The notes beneath the pieces were generated by a model that made no database searches, was not told the DNA's origin, and saw only the letters and a list, made by a program, of their open reading frames with translations. Shown here piece after piece: positions 28,709 to 37,400 of a stretch of 64,000 nucleotides of DNA (the stretch's first letter is position 1; the number at the start of each line of letters is the position of its first letter). A program made the position numbers and the translations under genes. Source of the stretch: Planctomycetaceae bacterium (lineage in GTDB: Bacteria; Planctomycetota; Planctomycetia; Pirellulales; Pirellulaceae); the NCBI GenBank assembly GCA_002724245.1, contig PBOG01000214.1:1-64000 (forward strand), read 5' to 3'.

Positions 28709-30136
28709 ATGCTTTCGTTGCAAAGTGGAAATCTACGCTTGTGCGATCGCCTGAACCGTCGCGAAGCGATACGACTGGGGGGATTGGGAGCGCTTGGCCT
28801 CACCCTACCAACACTGCTCGCCGCACAGTCCAACGCCGCCCCCAGCCAATCCGAACCACATCCGCCCACCAGCTTTGGACGCGCCAAACGCTGTATTCTG
28901 TTGTACATGTGGGGAGGCCCGCCACATCACGACACGTTTGACCTCAAACCCAATGCCCCACGCGAAATCCGTGGCGAATTCGCTCCGATTCCCACCAGCG
29001 TCCCAGGCATAGAGATCTCAGATCACCTGCCACTACTCGCCGAGCAAGCGGACAAATTCACTATACTGCGATCGCTCAATCATCGTGATGGTGATCACAT
29101 TTCTGCGAGTCATGATCTATTAACTGGAAATACCTACCCTCGTATTTCTCCGTTGATCACCGCCCGGCGCAGTGATCACCCTCATTTCGGTGCCGTTCTG
29201 TCCCGTCTGCAACCACGCAACAACGGACTCCCCGGATATGTCCAGTTACCGTGCCTTCTCCAAAGCAATTCTGGCAAAGTGATTCCCGGACAATACGGAG
29301 GTTTTCTCGGTAGCCGGTACGACCCTTTTATCATCAACGCAGTACCCAATAAATTTCCGATTGAAGACCCCACATTCGAGCAATTCATTCCACAGGAACT
29401 TCGTTTGCAGCAGGGCCTGACGCCAATGCGACTGGCAGGAATCGGTCGGATGGCAAGCCAACTGGACCAGCGCATGAAACAACTGGATCGCAGCCGGGCT
29501 GCGGCCAGTCTCAACAGCGCACAACAAAAAGCTCTCTCGCTACTATCTTCGCCCCAATCACGACGTGCTTTTGATTTATCTACCGAAGACCCCCGGTTAC
29601 GTGATCGTTATGGGCGTCACACTTTCGGTCAAGAACTATTGTTTTCCAGACGCCTGATCGAAGCCGGAGTCCCTCTCGTCACCGTTTATTGGCGCAATGG
29701 ACCCGTGCGTACGGACATCGGCTGGGACAATCACATCAATAATTTCCCCAACTTGAAAAACTGGCAACTACCCCCATTGGATCGAGCCTTCTCGGCGTTG
29801 CTCGCCGACATGGATACCCGTGGCATGCTCGACGATACGCTTGTCGTTTGGATGGGAGAGTTTGGGCGCAGCCCAAAAATCGATTCCAACGGTGGACGCA
29901 ACCACTGGCCACAAGTGTTTTCCGCGGTAATGGCTGGCGCAGGAATTCCGCGCGGAACCATTTTCGGCGAATCCGATCGCGATGGCGCTTATCCAAAAGA
30001 ATACCCTGTCTCGCCCCTTGATCTGGGAGCGACGATCCTTCATTTACTGGGGATCGACATCACCAGACACCTCTACGATCAAACGGAACGCCCCCATCAA
30101 ATCTGCAAGGGACAACCCATCGAACAACTTCTCTAA
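28709..30136 (+). CDS. DUF1501 protein with Tat-like leader
   Basis: The protein has 475 residues; the ATG at 28709 follows AAAGGA at a good distance. The leader is LNRREAIRLGGLGALGLTLPTLL, with an Arg-Arg pair, as in Tat signals. The body has ILLYMWGGPPHHDTFDLKP (near residue 65), DHISASHDLLTGN, and VWMGEFGRSPKID near the C-terminus, the conserved DUF1501 motifs. This family belongs to the alkaline-phosphatase/sulfatase-like fold (related to DUF1552/1501) and is very abundant in planctomycetes, usually beside a DUF1549/DUF1553 gene. No such partner lies here. The substrate is unknown; action outside the cytoplasm is likely. A WD40 gene follows on the same strand 150 bases on. Confidence 0.9.
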   Translation: MLSLQSGNLRLCDRLNRREAIRLGGLGALGLTLPTLLAAQSNAAPSQSEPHPPTSFGRAKRCILLYMWGGPPHHDTFDLKPNAPREIRGEFAPIPTSVPGIEISDHLPLLAEQADKFTILRSLNHRDGDHISASHDLLTGNTYPRISPLITARRSDHPHFGAVLSRLQPRNNGLPGYVQLPCLLQSNSGKVIPGQYGGFLGSRYDPFIINAVPNKFPIEDPTFEQFIPQELRLQQGLTPMRLAGIGRMASQLDQRMKQLDRSRAAASLNSAQQKALSLLSSPQSRRAFDLSTEDPRLRDRYGRHTFGQELLFSRRLIEAGVPLVTVYWRNGPVRTDIGWDNHINNFPNLKNWQLPPLDRAFSALLADMDTRGMLDDTLVVWMGEFGRSPKIDSNGGRNHWPQVFSAVMAGAGIPRGTIFGESDRDGAYPKEYPVSPLDLGATILHLLGIDITRHLYDQTERPHQICKGQPIEQLL

Positions 30137-30289
30137 GTTCCAGTCCCGGCTGGCACACGTAAAGTGCTTACAGCCCGCTCTCGATGCATCCAATCACGGC
30201 GGTATGACAATTCAGAACGCACTCCATGCGAAAGCATATTTTGTCTGAAAATTTGTAGAACCAGACCGGCAGGCCGCGGACAAAACAGC

Positions 30290-31219
30290 ATGACTCTCAA
30301 TCCCACTCTTCCGCGACATATCCTCACAGGCCACACCAACTGGATCTACGACGCTGCTTTTTCACCTGACGGCAAGCGGTTGGCTACCGGTGGATGGGAC
30401 CACGTCATTCGTATCTGGTCGACCGAGTCAGGCGAGCTGGAAATGACGTTACGAGACCACCGCACGGAAATCTACTGCCTCGCATTCTCGCCCGACGGAG
30501 AAACTTTGGCATCAGGAAGTGCGAACAACGACAGTGATATTCGACTCTGGAATATTGCTACTGGCGCGCTGCTGGCCACATTACAAGGCCACAAGAACGT
30601 TGTTCATGACCTTGCCTTTTCCCCAGACGGGGAGAGTCTCGCTTCGGTTTCGTACGATAAGACGGTACGGATTTGGGATTGGCGGAAACCACGCGCAGGG
30701 ATGGTACTACAGGGCCACGAAAAACAAGTGGAATCGGTGGCATTTACCCCCGATAGCAAAGCACTCTGTTCAGCTGCTGCGGACACCATCGCCAAACGAT
30801 GGGACACCCACTCAGGAAAATTACTGAAAGAATACCCAGCAATCTTGCCCTGGGCACACAGCTCGGCATTTTCCCGCGATCTCTCTCTCTTGGCAGTCGG
30901 TTATGGACATCGCCCTCCCGGTAGCCGCCGCCCAGAAGGCATGGCAAAAGTCTGGAACCTGAGTGCCAATCAAGTGGTGCACACGTTTCATGGACATCGC
31001 AACTGGATCTACTCGCTGGCCTTTTCATCTAATACCCAACAGCTGGCAACGGGAGGTTGGGACGGATCCGTAAAACTGTGGGACCTGCGCCAAGGTGTGG
31101 AAATCTCGACCTTTGAGAATCACATCGACGTCGTCCGCACAGTTGCGTTTTCACCCGACGGCCGGCAACTCGTTTCCGCAGGTTACGACCAGCGTGTCTG
31201 CCTTTGGGAAATTCAATAG
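30290..31219 (+). CDS. WD40-repeat protein, seven blades
   Basis: The protein has 309 residues from the ATG at 30290 (MTLNPTLPRHILTGH). An earlier frame to 30164 is probably not translated, since repeat 1 begins directly after 30290. Seven WD40 repeats fill the chain: each has GH or DH, then FSPDG and a closing IRIW/VRIW/VKLW. Blade 4 (AKRW) and blade 5 (no GH; LPWAHSSAFS) are degenerate. The seven-blade total fits one closed beta-propeller with no other domain and no signal peptide. It is therefore probably a cytoplasmic scaffold or binding platform. Whether it works with the upstream DUF1501 protein is unclear, since that one is exported. Confidence 0.9.
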   Translation: MTLNPTLPRHILTGHTNWIYDAAFSPDGKRLATGGWDHVIRIWSTESGELEMTLRDHRTEIYCLAFSPDGETLASGSANNDSDIRLWNIATGALLATLQGHKNVVHDLAFSPDGESLASVSYDKTVRIWDWRKPRAGMVLQGHEKQVESVAFTPDSKALCSAAADTIAKRWDTHSGKLLKEYPAILPWAHSSAFSRDLSLLAVGYGHRPPGSRRPEGMAKVWNLSANQVVHTFHGHRNWIYSLAFSSNTQQLATGGWDGSVKLWDLRQGVEISTFENHIDVVRTVAFSPDGRQLVSAGYDQRVCLWEIQ

Positions 31220-31280
31220 GCCCATTGCAGCCTCATCCGGATCGCAAACGAAACTGACAGCCTCCTGGTCCCATAGATAC

Positions 31281-31318
31281 CGCAAAACGGGGGCGGCGAA
31301 CGCGTTGCGGTTTTGCCC
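31281..31318. terminator. Possible bidirectional terminator between convergent genes
   Basis: GCAAAAC near 31282 and GTTTTGC near 31309 are inverted around a GC-rich centre, in the gap between the convergent WD40 and P-II genes. The stem is only about seven base pairs and the T/A runs are four long, so this is a weak call. Confidence 0.35.
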
Positions 31319-31370
31319 GTGATGCAAACTGCCGGTCAAGAACCAGCCGCAACACCTACTAACGCGCTGT

Positions 31371-31700
31371 CTATTTTCGCGCTGCCACCTCGACCTCGCT
31401 GATACAGGTCGGCACCGGAAGCACGAACACTTTTCCATCCCCCATCCGTCCCGTACCGGCCACCTCGACGAGTTTTTGGATTACTTCATCTGTGCGTTGG
31501 TCCTCGACCCACAGGTTGATCTCGACTTTTGGCAAGAACGCCTGCGAGTATTCGTTGTCACCGTACTGGTCCAGATAGTTTTTCTGCCGACCAAAACCCT
31601 TTACTTCACGTACGGTAAGCGCCTCCAGAGGAGCTCTCTTTAACGCTTCCAGCACACGTTCTGCCAGGTAGGGCTTGACGACTGCCACGATTTGTTTCAC
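31371..31700 (-). CDS. P-II family nitrogen regulatory protein
   Basis: The protein has 109 residues from the GTG at 31700; GGGGAG lies seven bases upstream and the family begins (M)KxIxAVVKP, as here (KQIVAVVKPYLAE). An upstream ATG at 31742 would add 14 residues. T-loop: VKGFGRQKNYLDQYGDNEYSQAFLPK; a Tyr matches the uridylylated position (NEY). B-loop: TGRMGDGKVFV, the ATP/2-oxoglutarate site. It senses ATP/ADP and 2-oxoglutarate and controls ammonium transport or glutamine synthetase by binding targets. The T-loop differs from GlnB/GlnK after KN. Neither amtB nor glnA is nearby; a 2Fe-2S ferredoxin lies 110 bases upstream on the same strand. Whether GlnB or GlnK cannot be said. Confidence 0.9.
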   Translation of the reverse strand: MKQIVAVVKPYLAERVLEALKRAPLEALTVREVKGFGRQKNYLDQYGDNEYSQAFLPKVEINLWVEDQRTDEVIQKLVEVAGTGRMGDGKVFVLPVPTCISEVEVAARK

Positions 31701-31810
31701 CAGCAGTCTCCCCAGAACACACTGTCGCACCAAATTGAACACAAGGCCTGTTCAACCTGGAAGTTACCGACAGCAAAGCGCAATCAGGGCCAACAGAGCG
31801 CAACTCTGGC

Positions 31811-32224
31811 CTAACTGAAAAAATTCTCGCCAAACAGGTTCAATGGAGGCTGTGATTCAACCTCAATGTCACCGTTTACAGTCGTCTGGCACGCCAATCG
31901 CATTTCTTCTTCATTGCCGACATAAGCCAGACTCGGAATCGGGTCGGGAATTGGCATCCACTTGAACTTGGCCTTCTCTCGATTGCTCAGGGAACTGGTA
32001 TTTTCCATTCCCTTCTTCACCAGAACACGGCAGGTTCCACAAAGCCCAAAGCCGCGACAGTGGGTGAATTTCGAGACCGATTGGACAAATTGATCCACGC
32101 CATCACTAATACCACTGATAGCGCAATTCAAATGTATCCCGGCTTTTTCAGCCTCGGCGCGAAGATTTGCACCTTCGGGCACCTCGATCTCTTTATTTTC
32201 CTTGAGAAATTTGACTACCGGCAT
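31811..32224 (-). CDS. 2Fe-2S ferredoxin-like protein
   Basis: The protein has 137 residues from the ATG at 32224 (MPVVKFLKENKEIEVPEG); a longer frame to 32350 is not conserved. The beta-grasp ferredoxin motif is FTHCRGFGLCGTCRV, a Cys-x5-Cys-x2-Cys loop, with the fourth ligand in RLACQTTVNGD. The spacing resembles adrenodoxin-type rather than plant-type ferredoxins (Cys-x4-Cys). Near residues 34-36 there is NCAISGISDG, in an extended loop. It is an electron carrier in the cytoplasm; partner reductase and acceptor are not evident. It precedes the P-II gene by 110 bases, and citrate synthase is divergent. Co-transcription with P-II is possible. Confidence 0.85.
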   Translation of the reverse strand: MPVVKFLKENKEIEVPEGANLRAEAEKAGIHLNCAISGISDGVDQFVQSVSKFTHCRGFGLCGTCRVLVKKGMENTSSLSNREKAKFKWMPIPDPIPSLAYVGNEEEMRLACQTTVNGDIEVESQPPLNLFGENFFS

Positions 32225-32592
32225 GGCACATCGAACAAGAACAGGAAAGGAAAACTGCGAGAAACACCGCCACGGATCCAGCGGTATCGTCGAATTCACA
32301 GGAAATTCGTTGAACCGACCGCTCCGCGAAAGAGTAATCGTACCAGCCACAGCCGTGAAAATCTACCTCCACTGCCAGTCGCCGCGCAGGAAGCTCGTGG
32401 GGTGAATTGTAGAAGCTTCTCGAGATCGTTAAACTGCGACATTACATCGACAAGAATCTCATTGTGGCGAACTCTCGTTACAGAGCCGATCAGGTGTAGT
32501 GTCATCGCTATGATCGGATTCCGTAGATCGAGAAGTTGGCGGGTTTCGTGCCACAGACGCCGCCAGTTTGCCCTTCGATGAAAGAAATCTCC

Positions 32593-33882
32593 ATGTCTGA
32601 CGTCGCAAAGCTAACCCTTAACGACACTGCCATCGATCTTCCGGTCGTCGAAGGAACGGAACACGAACGTGGCTTAGACATCTCCAAATTACGAGCACAA
32701 ACTGGCCTCGTCACGCTCGACGAAGGCTATGTGAACACGGGATCGACAACCAGCGATATCACTTTCTTGAATGGCGAACAGGGCATTCTCCGTTACCGCG
32801 GCTACCCGATTGAATCGCTCGCCGCCAATTGTGATTTCGTGGAAGTCTGCTACCTGTTGATCTACGGTGAACTACCAACCACAGACCAACTGGAAAACTT
32901 TCGTAGCGCCATCCGCCGCCACACGATGCTGCATGAAGATATGCGGTCCTTCTATAACGGGTTCCCGCGTGACGCTCACCCAATGGCAATTCTCTCTTCA
33001 ACCGTGAGTTGCTTGTCCACTTTCTATCAGGATTCTCTGGACCCACAAAACGAAGAACAAGTGGAAAACTCGGTTCTGCGTTTGATTGCGAAACTTCCTA
33101 CGATCGCGGCATACAGCTACAAAAAATCTTCCGGGCAGCCATTTATTTACCCACAAAACGACCTCAGCTACGTCGAGAATTTTCTGCAGATGATGTTCGG
33201 GGTGCCCAGTGAGCCATATGAAATGGACCCCGATTTTGTGGATGCCCTGAATCTTCTGTTGATCGTGCATGCCGACCACGAGCAAAACTGTAGTACCTCG
33301 ACGGTTCGCATGGTCGGTTCTTCAAATGCTAATTTGTTTGCCTCGATCGCGGCCGGCATTTGCGCTTTGTGGGGTCCGTTGCATGGCGGTGCCAATGAAG
33401 CGTGCGTCAACATGCTCGATCAGATCATTGCAGACGGCGCCAACGTCCAGAAATACGTCGATATGGCAAAGGACAAATCAAGTGGATTTCGACTGATGGG
33501 ATTCGGCCACCGCGTTTACAAGAACTACGACCCACGCGCACGCATTATCAAAGTGGCTTGTGATAAATTGCTCGACAAACTGAACATCGACGATCCGCTA
33601 TTTGATGTTGCCCAACAGCTTGAAGAAGTCGCCTTGAATGATCCGTATTTTGTCGAAAAGAAACTCTACCCGAATGTCGACTTCTATTCTGGTGTCGTCT
33701 ATCGAGCAATCGGGATTCCGGTGCAGATGTTTACGGTGCTGTTTGCGATGGGGCGTCTGCCAGGTTGGATTGCACATTGGATGGAAATGCACCGCTCGCC
33801 GACATTCCGCATCTGTCGCCCTCGCCAGATCTACACCGGCGCCCTGGACCGCGAATTCGTCCCCATCGACCAACGTAGCTAG
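32593..33882 (+). CDS. gltA: Citrate synthase
   Basis: The protein has 429 residues from the ATG at 32593 (MSDVAKLTLNDTAIDLP); an ATG at 32578 is an alternative. Signature residues: the first catalytic His lies in VHADHEQNCSTSTVRMVGSS, the second in the family signature region GPLHGGANEA, and GFGHRVYKNYDPRA with VDFYSGVVYRAIGIP holds the catalytic Asp. It condenses oxaloacetate and acetyl-CoA, the entry step of the TCA cycle. Length matches the type II (E. coli-like) group of about 427 residues, which is NADH-sensitive and hexameric; NADH sensitivity is an inference from length. The gene stands alone. Confidence 0.96.
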   Translation: MSDVAKLTLNDTAIDLPVVEGTEHERGLDISKLRAQTGLVTLDEGYVNTGSTTSDITFLNGEQGILRYRGYPIESLAANCDFVEVCYLLIYGELPTTDQLENFRSAIRRHTMLHEDMRSFYNGFPRDAHPMAILSSTVSCLSTFYQDSLDPQNEEQVENSVLRLIAKLPTIAAYSYKKSSGQPFIYPQNDLSYVENFLQMMFGVPSEPYEMDPDFVDALNLLLIVHADHEQNCSTSTVRMVGSSNANLFASIAAGICALWGPLHGGANEACVNMLDQIIADGANVQKYVDMAKDKSSGFRLMGFGHRVYKNYDPRARIIKVACDKLLDKLNIDDPLFDVAQQLEEVALNDPYFVEKKLYPNVDFYSGVVYRAIGIPVQMFTVLFAMGRLPGWIAHWMEMHRSPTFRICRPRQIYTGALDREFVPIDQRS

Positions 33883-34535
33883 GTAATGCAATACGCGTCA
33901 CAGGTGCAAGCTTACGTGGGACACCAGGAATCGATGGAATACGATCGCTGTTGGTCCCTCTGCTTGCTACGGAGAAAACGCTCGAAAATCGGACGTCTCT
34001 CGTCACATGCAATAGCGGATGGTGTCGACCAATGCGTTGAGTGGCCCAGGGGTTAGCAAATAGCAGCAGACCACTGGTACCAATCTGTGCACATCTGCGG
34101 CATGAACCCCAAACCCCTGGGGGTGTCAAGAATCGATTCCCCGTTGTCGATACTAGACACAGGGAACGTAACAGGGATTAGCGATCCCCTGGGATGACAC
34201 AGCGCAGGTCACCTGTGGAAATACCCAGAATTCCACCCGTAGTCAGGCAAAACGGTCGCCACCCAGTGCATGGCAACAGTTTACTGATGCAGCATAGTCC
34301 TCTCATTACCAGGTGCTGTTCAGTCATGGCGCACGCCAAAATACTACTGGCCTTCATCCGGCGAATTACCCGGCTCTTTCCAAGCACGTCCGCACGAACC
34401 AGCTACCGTCAACCGCAAGCCAGATCAGAACCGCGGGCGTCACCCTGCCTCTGTCCAACCTGTCGACATTGGCGAAAAACAGCCGGTCAGGCTGATCGAA
34501 ATGCAGCCTGACTGACCGACCCGCCATCGTTGCTC
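33883..34535. other. Intergenic region, 653 bases, between convergent genes
   Basis: The longest gene-free stretch here. It holds a terminator at its right end (separate entry). Near 34171-34189 an inverted repeat pairs CAGGGAT with ATCCC-CTG. Near 34090-34130 a run of C and G words (AACCCC, CCCCTGGGGG) can fold weakly. Frames such as 34194-34511 have no ribosome-binding site. I looked for tmRNA, SRP RNA, RNase P RNA and tRNA signatures and saw none. Confidence 0.45.
34475..34514 (-). terminator. Rho-independent terminator of the EF-hand gene
   Basis: On the minus strand, GTCAGGCTG and CAGCCTGAC form a nine-pair stem (plus 34486-34494 and 34504-34512) around a nine-base loop. A TTTTT run follows after GGCTG (plus AAAAA at 34475-34479). 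It lies about 20 bases after the stop of the gene at 34536. Confidence 0.65.
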
Positions 34536-35219
34536 TCAATCATCCGCCTTCTTCCCACGGCGCTGGCGGAGGGCCTCTCTCGCGGCAGCTCTTTCCTCTT
34601 CGTTGAGACGACCGTCTCCATCCTTGTCAAACCGTTCGATCAACTTCTCCCGATCCACACGAGCGGGTCGCCGCCTGGACTCTCCTCTGTTTCGATCGCC
34701 GCGACCTCTCGGCTGGTCACCACCACCTTTTTTCTGGCCACCACGACCAGCCCCTTGGCGACTGGCGTCAGTGCGTTGACGTCGTAACGACTGTAGCAGG
34801 GCAGACAATTCTTCCCGATTCAACTTTTTGTCACCATCTTTGTCAAATCGCCGCAGAAGATTCTGCGCATTCAAACGCGGCTGCTCCGGACGCCGACGAC
34901 CAGCACCTGCCCGTTGCGAATTACCCTGTTCGCGAGCTCGACGTGCCTGTGCACGCTCTTCGTCGTTGAGTTTGCCATCACCATCCTTGTCAAACCTCTT
35001 GAGAACTTCAGCAAAACGGCCTTTTCCTTTCTTGGCGCGCTGCCTCCGTGCCGCAATCCGCTCTTCTTCATCGAGCCGACCGTCGCCATTCTTGTCAAAC
35101 CGTTTGAGCAGTTCCTGCCGGTCAGCTCCTCGCCTGCCGGGGCGTTCGTTATCGTCTGCCAGAGTCCAATAGGCGCTACCTAATACGACAATCAAACACG
35201 CAAAACCGGCAAATCGCAT
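34536..35219 (-). CDS. Secreted EF-hand protein with four calcium-binding loops
   Basis: The protein has 227 residues from the ATG at 35219, which has GGAG six bases upstream; a TTG at 35231 is less likely. A signal peptide (MRFAGFACLIVVLGSAYWTLA) is followed by four EF-hand loops: DKNGDGRLDEEE, DKDGDGKLNDEE, DKDGDKKLNREE and DKDGDGRLNEEE, near residues 42, 75, 127 and 199. The third has Lys for the usual Gly at position 6, so it may bind weakly. Linkers are highly basic and Arg/Gly/Gln-rich (for example GRGGQKKGGGDQPRGRGDRN) and probably disordered. Such proteins are common in planctomycetes and may bind calcium or polyanions in the periplasm; the exact role is unknown. Confidence 0.85.
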   Translation of the reverse strand: MRFAGFACLIVVLGSAYWTLADDNERPGRRGADRQELLKRFDKNGDGRLDEEERIAARRQRAKKGKGRFAEVLKRFDKDGDGKLNDEERAQARRAREQGNSQRAGAGRRRPEQPRLNAQNLLRRFDKDGDKKLNREELSALLQSLRRQRTDASRQGAGRGGQKKGGGDQPRGRGDRNRGESRRRPARVDREKLIERFDKDGDGRLNEEERAAAREALRQRRGKKADD

Positions 35220-35386
35220 AGCGTTCTCCAATGCACTCTATAAAGATTTTTTGGCTCTTTTCTCATCCTATTATGACACGTCACAACTGGATTCATAGAA
35301 CCACGGGCCAGCAGCAAAGTTTCGCCGGATGAGAAATAAAGACAGTGGGACAAGTAAGACACCGCTCCACTGGAACCAGAATCGGG

Positions 35387-36208
35387 TCAGGCTGCGGAAG
35401 AGACCGGTTGACCTGGCCGCTCCATTCGCGCAACCAGTTCGCCCGATAATCGGCGATAATCTTCAGCACCATTCGAATCGGGCGCGTACTGGAAAATTGA
35501 CTGGCCGAAGCTAGGGGCCTCCGCCAGGCGAATATTACGACGGATTCGCGTGCTAAACAAATCTGCCCTCGCCCAGGGCCCACGGGACTGTTGATGTTCA
35601 GTAAAGAACTCAGAAACATCTTTCGCGACTTCGTTTGCCAACCGCGTACCCGCATCAAACATGCACAACACAACACCAATCAACTCCAAATCCGGATTGA
35701 GTCGATCCGAAACGAGCTGAACCGTCTGCAGCAACTTACTGAGACCATGTAGCGCCAGAAAATGTGGCTGTAGCGGCAATAACACCTCATGAACGGCGGT
35801 CAGCGCATTGAGGGTCAGAATACCCAACGAAGGAGGACAGTCCACGATCAGCGTATCGAAGTTCTCGGAATCACGTGCGATGCAATCACTCAGGATCTTC
35901 TCTCTGCCAACCTCGCTTGCCAATTCCAATTCGGCTGCCGCCAGATCGAGATGCGAGGGAACCAGCCAAAATCGCTCTCCGACTACCTGGCGCACATCGC
36001 CCACATCACGACGGCCTGTAAGGACCCCGTACACAGAATCAGCACTTTCTGAAATAGAAACACCCAGGTGCAGCGATGCGTGAGCCTGTGGATCCATATC
36101 GACCAGACAAACACGTTGCCCAGCATCAGCCAGCGCTGCAGCCAGATTGACGGCAGTCGTTGTCTTGCCCACCCCTCCCTTTTGATTGATGATCGCAATC
36201 GAACGCAT
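35387..36208 (-). CDS. ParA/Soj-family ATPase
   Basis: The protein has 273 residues from the ATG at 36208, with GGGAG upstream; the ATG at 36226 is an alternative. It has the deviant Walker A motif of the MinD/ParA group, KGGVGKTTTAVNLA, with the signature Lys, Walker A' VDMDPQAHAS, and Walker B LIVDCPPSLGILTLNAL. VLCMFDAGTRLANEV and IRLAEAPSFGQSI are family motifs. It is a dimerising ATPase that moves DNA or cargo complexes on the nucleoid. No parB lies next to it, unlike the chromosomal parAB pair, so it may be an orphan ParA that positions another cargo, or its parB may be elsewhere. It is divergent from the rhomboid gene. Confidence 0.9.
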   Translation of the reverse strand: MRSIAIINQKGGVGKTTTAVNLAAALADAGQRVCLVDMDPQAHASLHLGVSISESADSVYGVLTGRRDVGDVRQVVGERFWLVPSHLDLAAAELELASEVGREKILSDCIARDSENFDTLIVDCPPSLGILTLNALTAVHEVLLPLQPHFLALHGLSKLLQTVQLVSDRLNPDLELIGVVLCMFDAGTRLANEVAKDVSEFFTEHQQSRGPWARADLFSTRIRRNIRLAEAPSFGQSIFQYAPDSNGAEDYRRLSGELVARMERPGQPVSSAA

Positions 36209-36402
36209 CGGAACTCCCTTTCCCACCTGCCGAGCAAACAGCTGTCTGCCGGCCTCCCGGTTGATTCACCAAAGTGGGCGAATTATAGCGACTGAGGACG
36301 CTGAGTTCCTAGCGTATTCCGGCGCCCGGCGTTGGTGCTCATGGAAAAATGAGCTAAAACAGTCGGTTTCGGTTGGGATACCTTTGGGATCGGGATCGGT
36401 TC

Positions 36403-37383
36403 ATGAGGCATATTGGCACATTGCCGAATGAGAACGCAGCGCGACGTTTTACCGCGTTTCTCCTCACTCAGGACATTATCGCATCATCAGAACAGGATGC
36501 GGAAGAATGGATAATCTGGGTACACGACGAAAATAACGTCGCGCACGGTCGCGAGGAACTGGCAAGCTTTCGCCAGGATCCAAACGGAGAGATCTACCTG
36601 CAGGCCGAAACCGCGGCTGAGCAAATTGTCCGCAAACGCCTTGAAACGGAAAAACAAAATCAGAAAAACGTGCGCGATCTGCGTAGCCAATGGAGTCGGC
36701 AACCTGGCAGCCAAAAACGCCCGTTGACATTGTCTGTAGTCGTGTTGACTGTCCTCGTTTTCTTTTTCAGTAATGGTGGTTCCCCACGTCGCCGCTTGAC
36801 CCGATCACCTTCCTCCGCGTCTGAAGGCCCTAGTTTTTCATTGAACGACACCCTGCGCTTTTGCAGTATTGCTGACTACGGCAGAACAGGGGATCCGCTG
36901 GTAAGCATCAAGAAAGGGCAAATCTGGAGACTGATTACGCCCATCTTGTTGCATCCTGGAGGCATCTGGCACCTGGTATTCAACATGCTTTGGCTGTGGC
37001 AGTTAGGAGGGATTATTGAATCCCGACGTAGCAAACTCACTCTGGCCTGGGTCCTTCTCCTCACAGCGGTTCTCTCTAACTTGGCACAGGCAATCATGCC
37101 TCTCGATCTTCCAGCGCCGCTAAGACCGTTCTCAGGGAACCCTATTTTCGGTGGTATGTCAGGCGTGGTTTACGGATTGTTAGGCTATCTTTGGGTAACC
37201 GGCCGCCTCGACCCGGGTAGCGGAATTTTTCTGCATCCCAATACGGTAATGCTAATGATCGGATGGGCCTGCTTGTGCCTCACCGGCTTGCTCGGACCGG
37301 TCGCCAATACCGCTCATTTTGCGGGACTTTTCGTTGGCATGGCGGTGGCCAATTTCACTTTGAACCCACGTCGACAGACCTGA
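36403..37383 (+). CDS. Rhomboid intramembrane serine protease with GlpG-like N-domain
   Basis: The protein has 326 residues from the ATG at 36403; an upstream TTG at 36373 lacks support. Residues about 1-65 (AARRFTAFLLTQDIIASS, VAHGREELASF) resemble the small cytoplasmic domain of E. coli GlpG. A helix and a low-complexity basic/Ser stretch follow to about 150. Then six to seven transmembrane helices: WHLVFNMLWLWQLG holds the HxxxN motif, FGGMSGVVYGLLGY the catalytic Ser (GxSG), and TAHFAGLFVGM the catalytic His. It cleaves substrate helices within the membrane; natural substrates are unknown. The long soluble insert between N-domain and membrane part is larger than in GlpG. It is followed by a convergent gene 17 bases on. 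Confidence 0.9.
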   Translation: MRHIGTLPNENAARRFTAFLLTQDIIASSEQDAEEWIIWVHDENNVAHGREELASFRQDPNGEIYLQAETAAEQIVRKRLETEKQNQKNVRDLRSQWSRQPGSQKRPLTLSVVVLTVLVFFFSNGGSPRRRLTRSPSSASEGPSFSLNDTLRFCSIADYGRTGDPLVSIKKGQIWRLITPILLHPGGIWHLVFNMLWLWQLGGIIESRRSKLTLAWVLLLTAVLSNLAQAIMPLDLPAPLRPFSGNPIFGGMSGVVYGLLGYLWVTGRLDPGSGIFLHPNTVMLMIGWACLCLTGLLGPVANTAHFAGLFVGMAVANFTLNPRRQT

Positions 37384-37400
37384 CCAACAACAGCGAGCGG

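Noticed and set aside
31701..31742. Longer P-II start at 31742
   Set aside because: The family begins close to KxIxAVVKP, and a GGGGAG site lies seven bases before the GTG at 31700.
33883..34535. Structured RNA in the long gap after citrate synthase
   Set aside because: I looked for tmRNA, SRP RNA, RNase P RNA and tRNA signatures and found none; only a terminator and weak hairpins.
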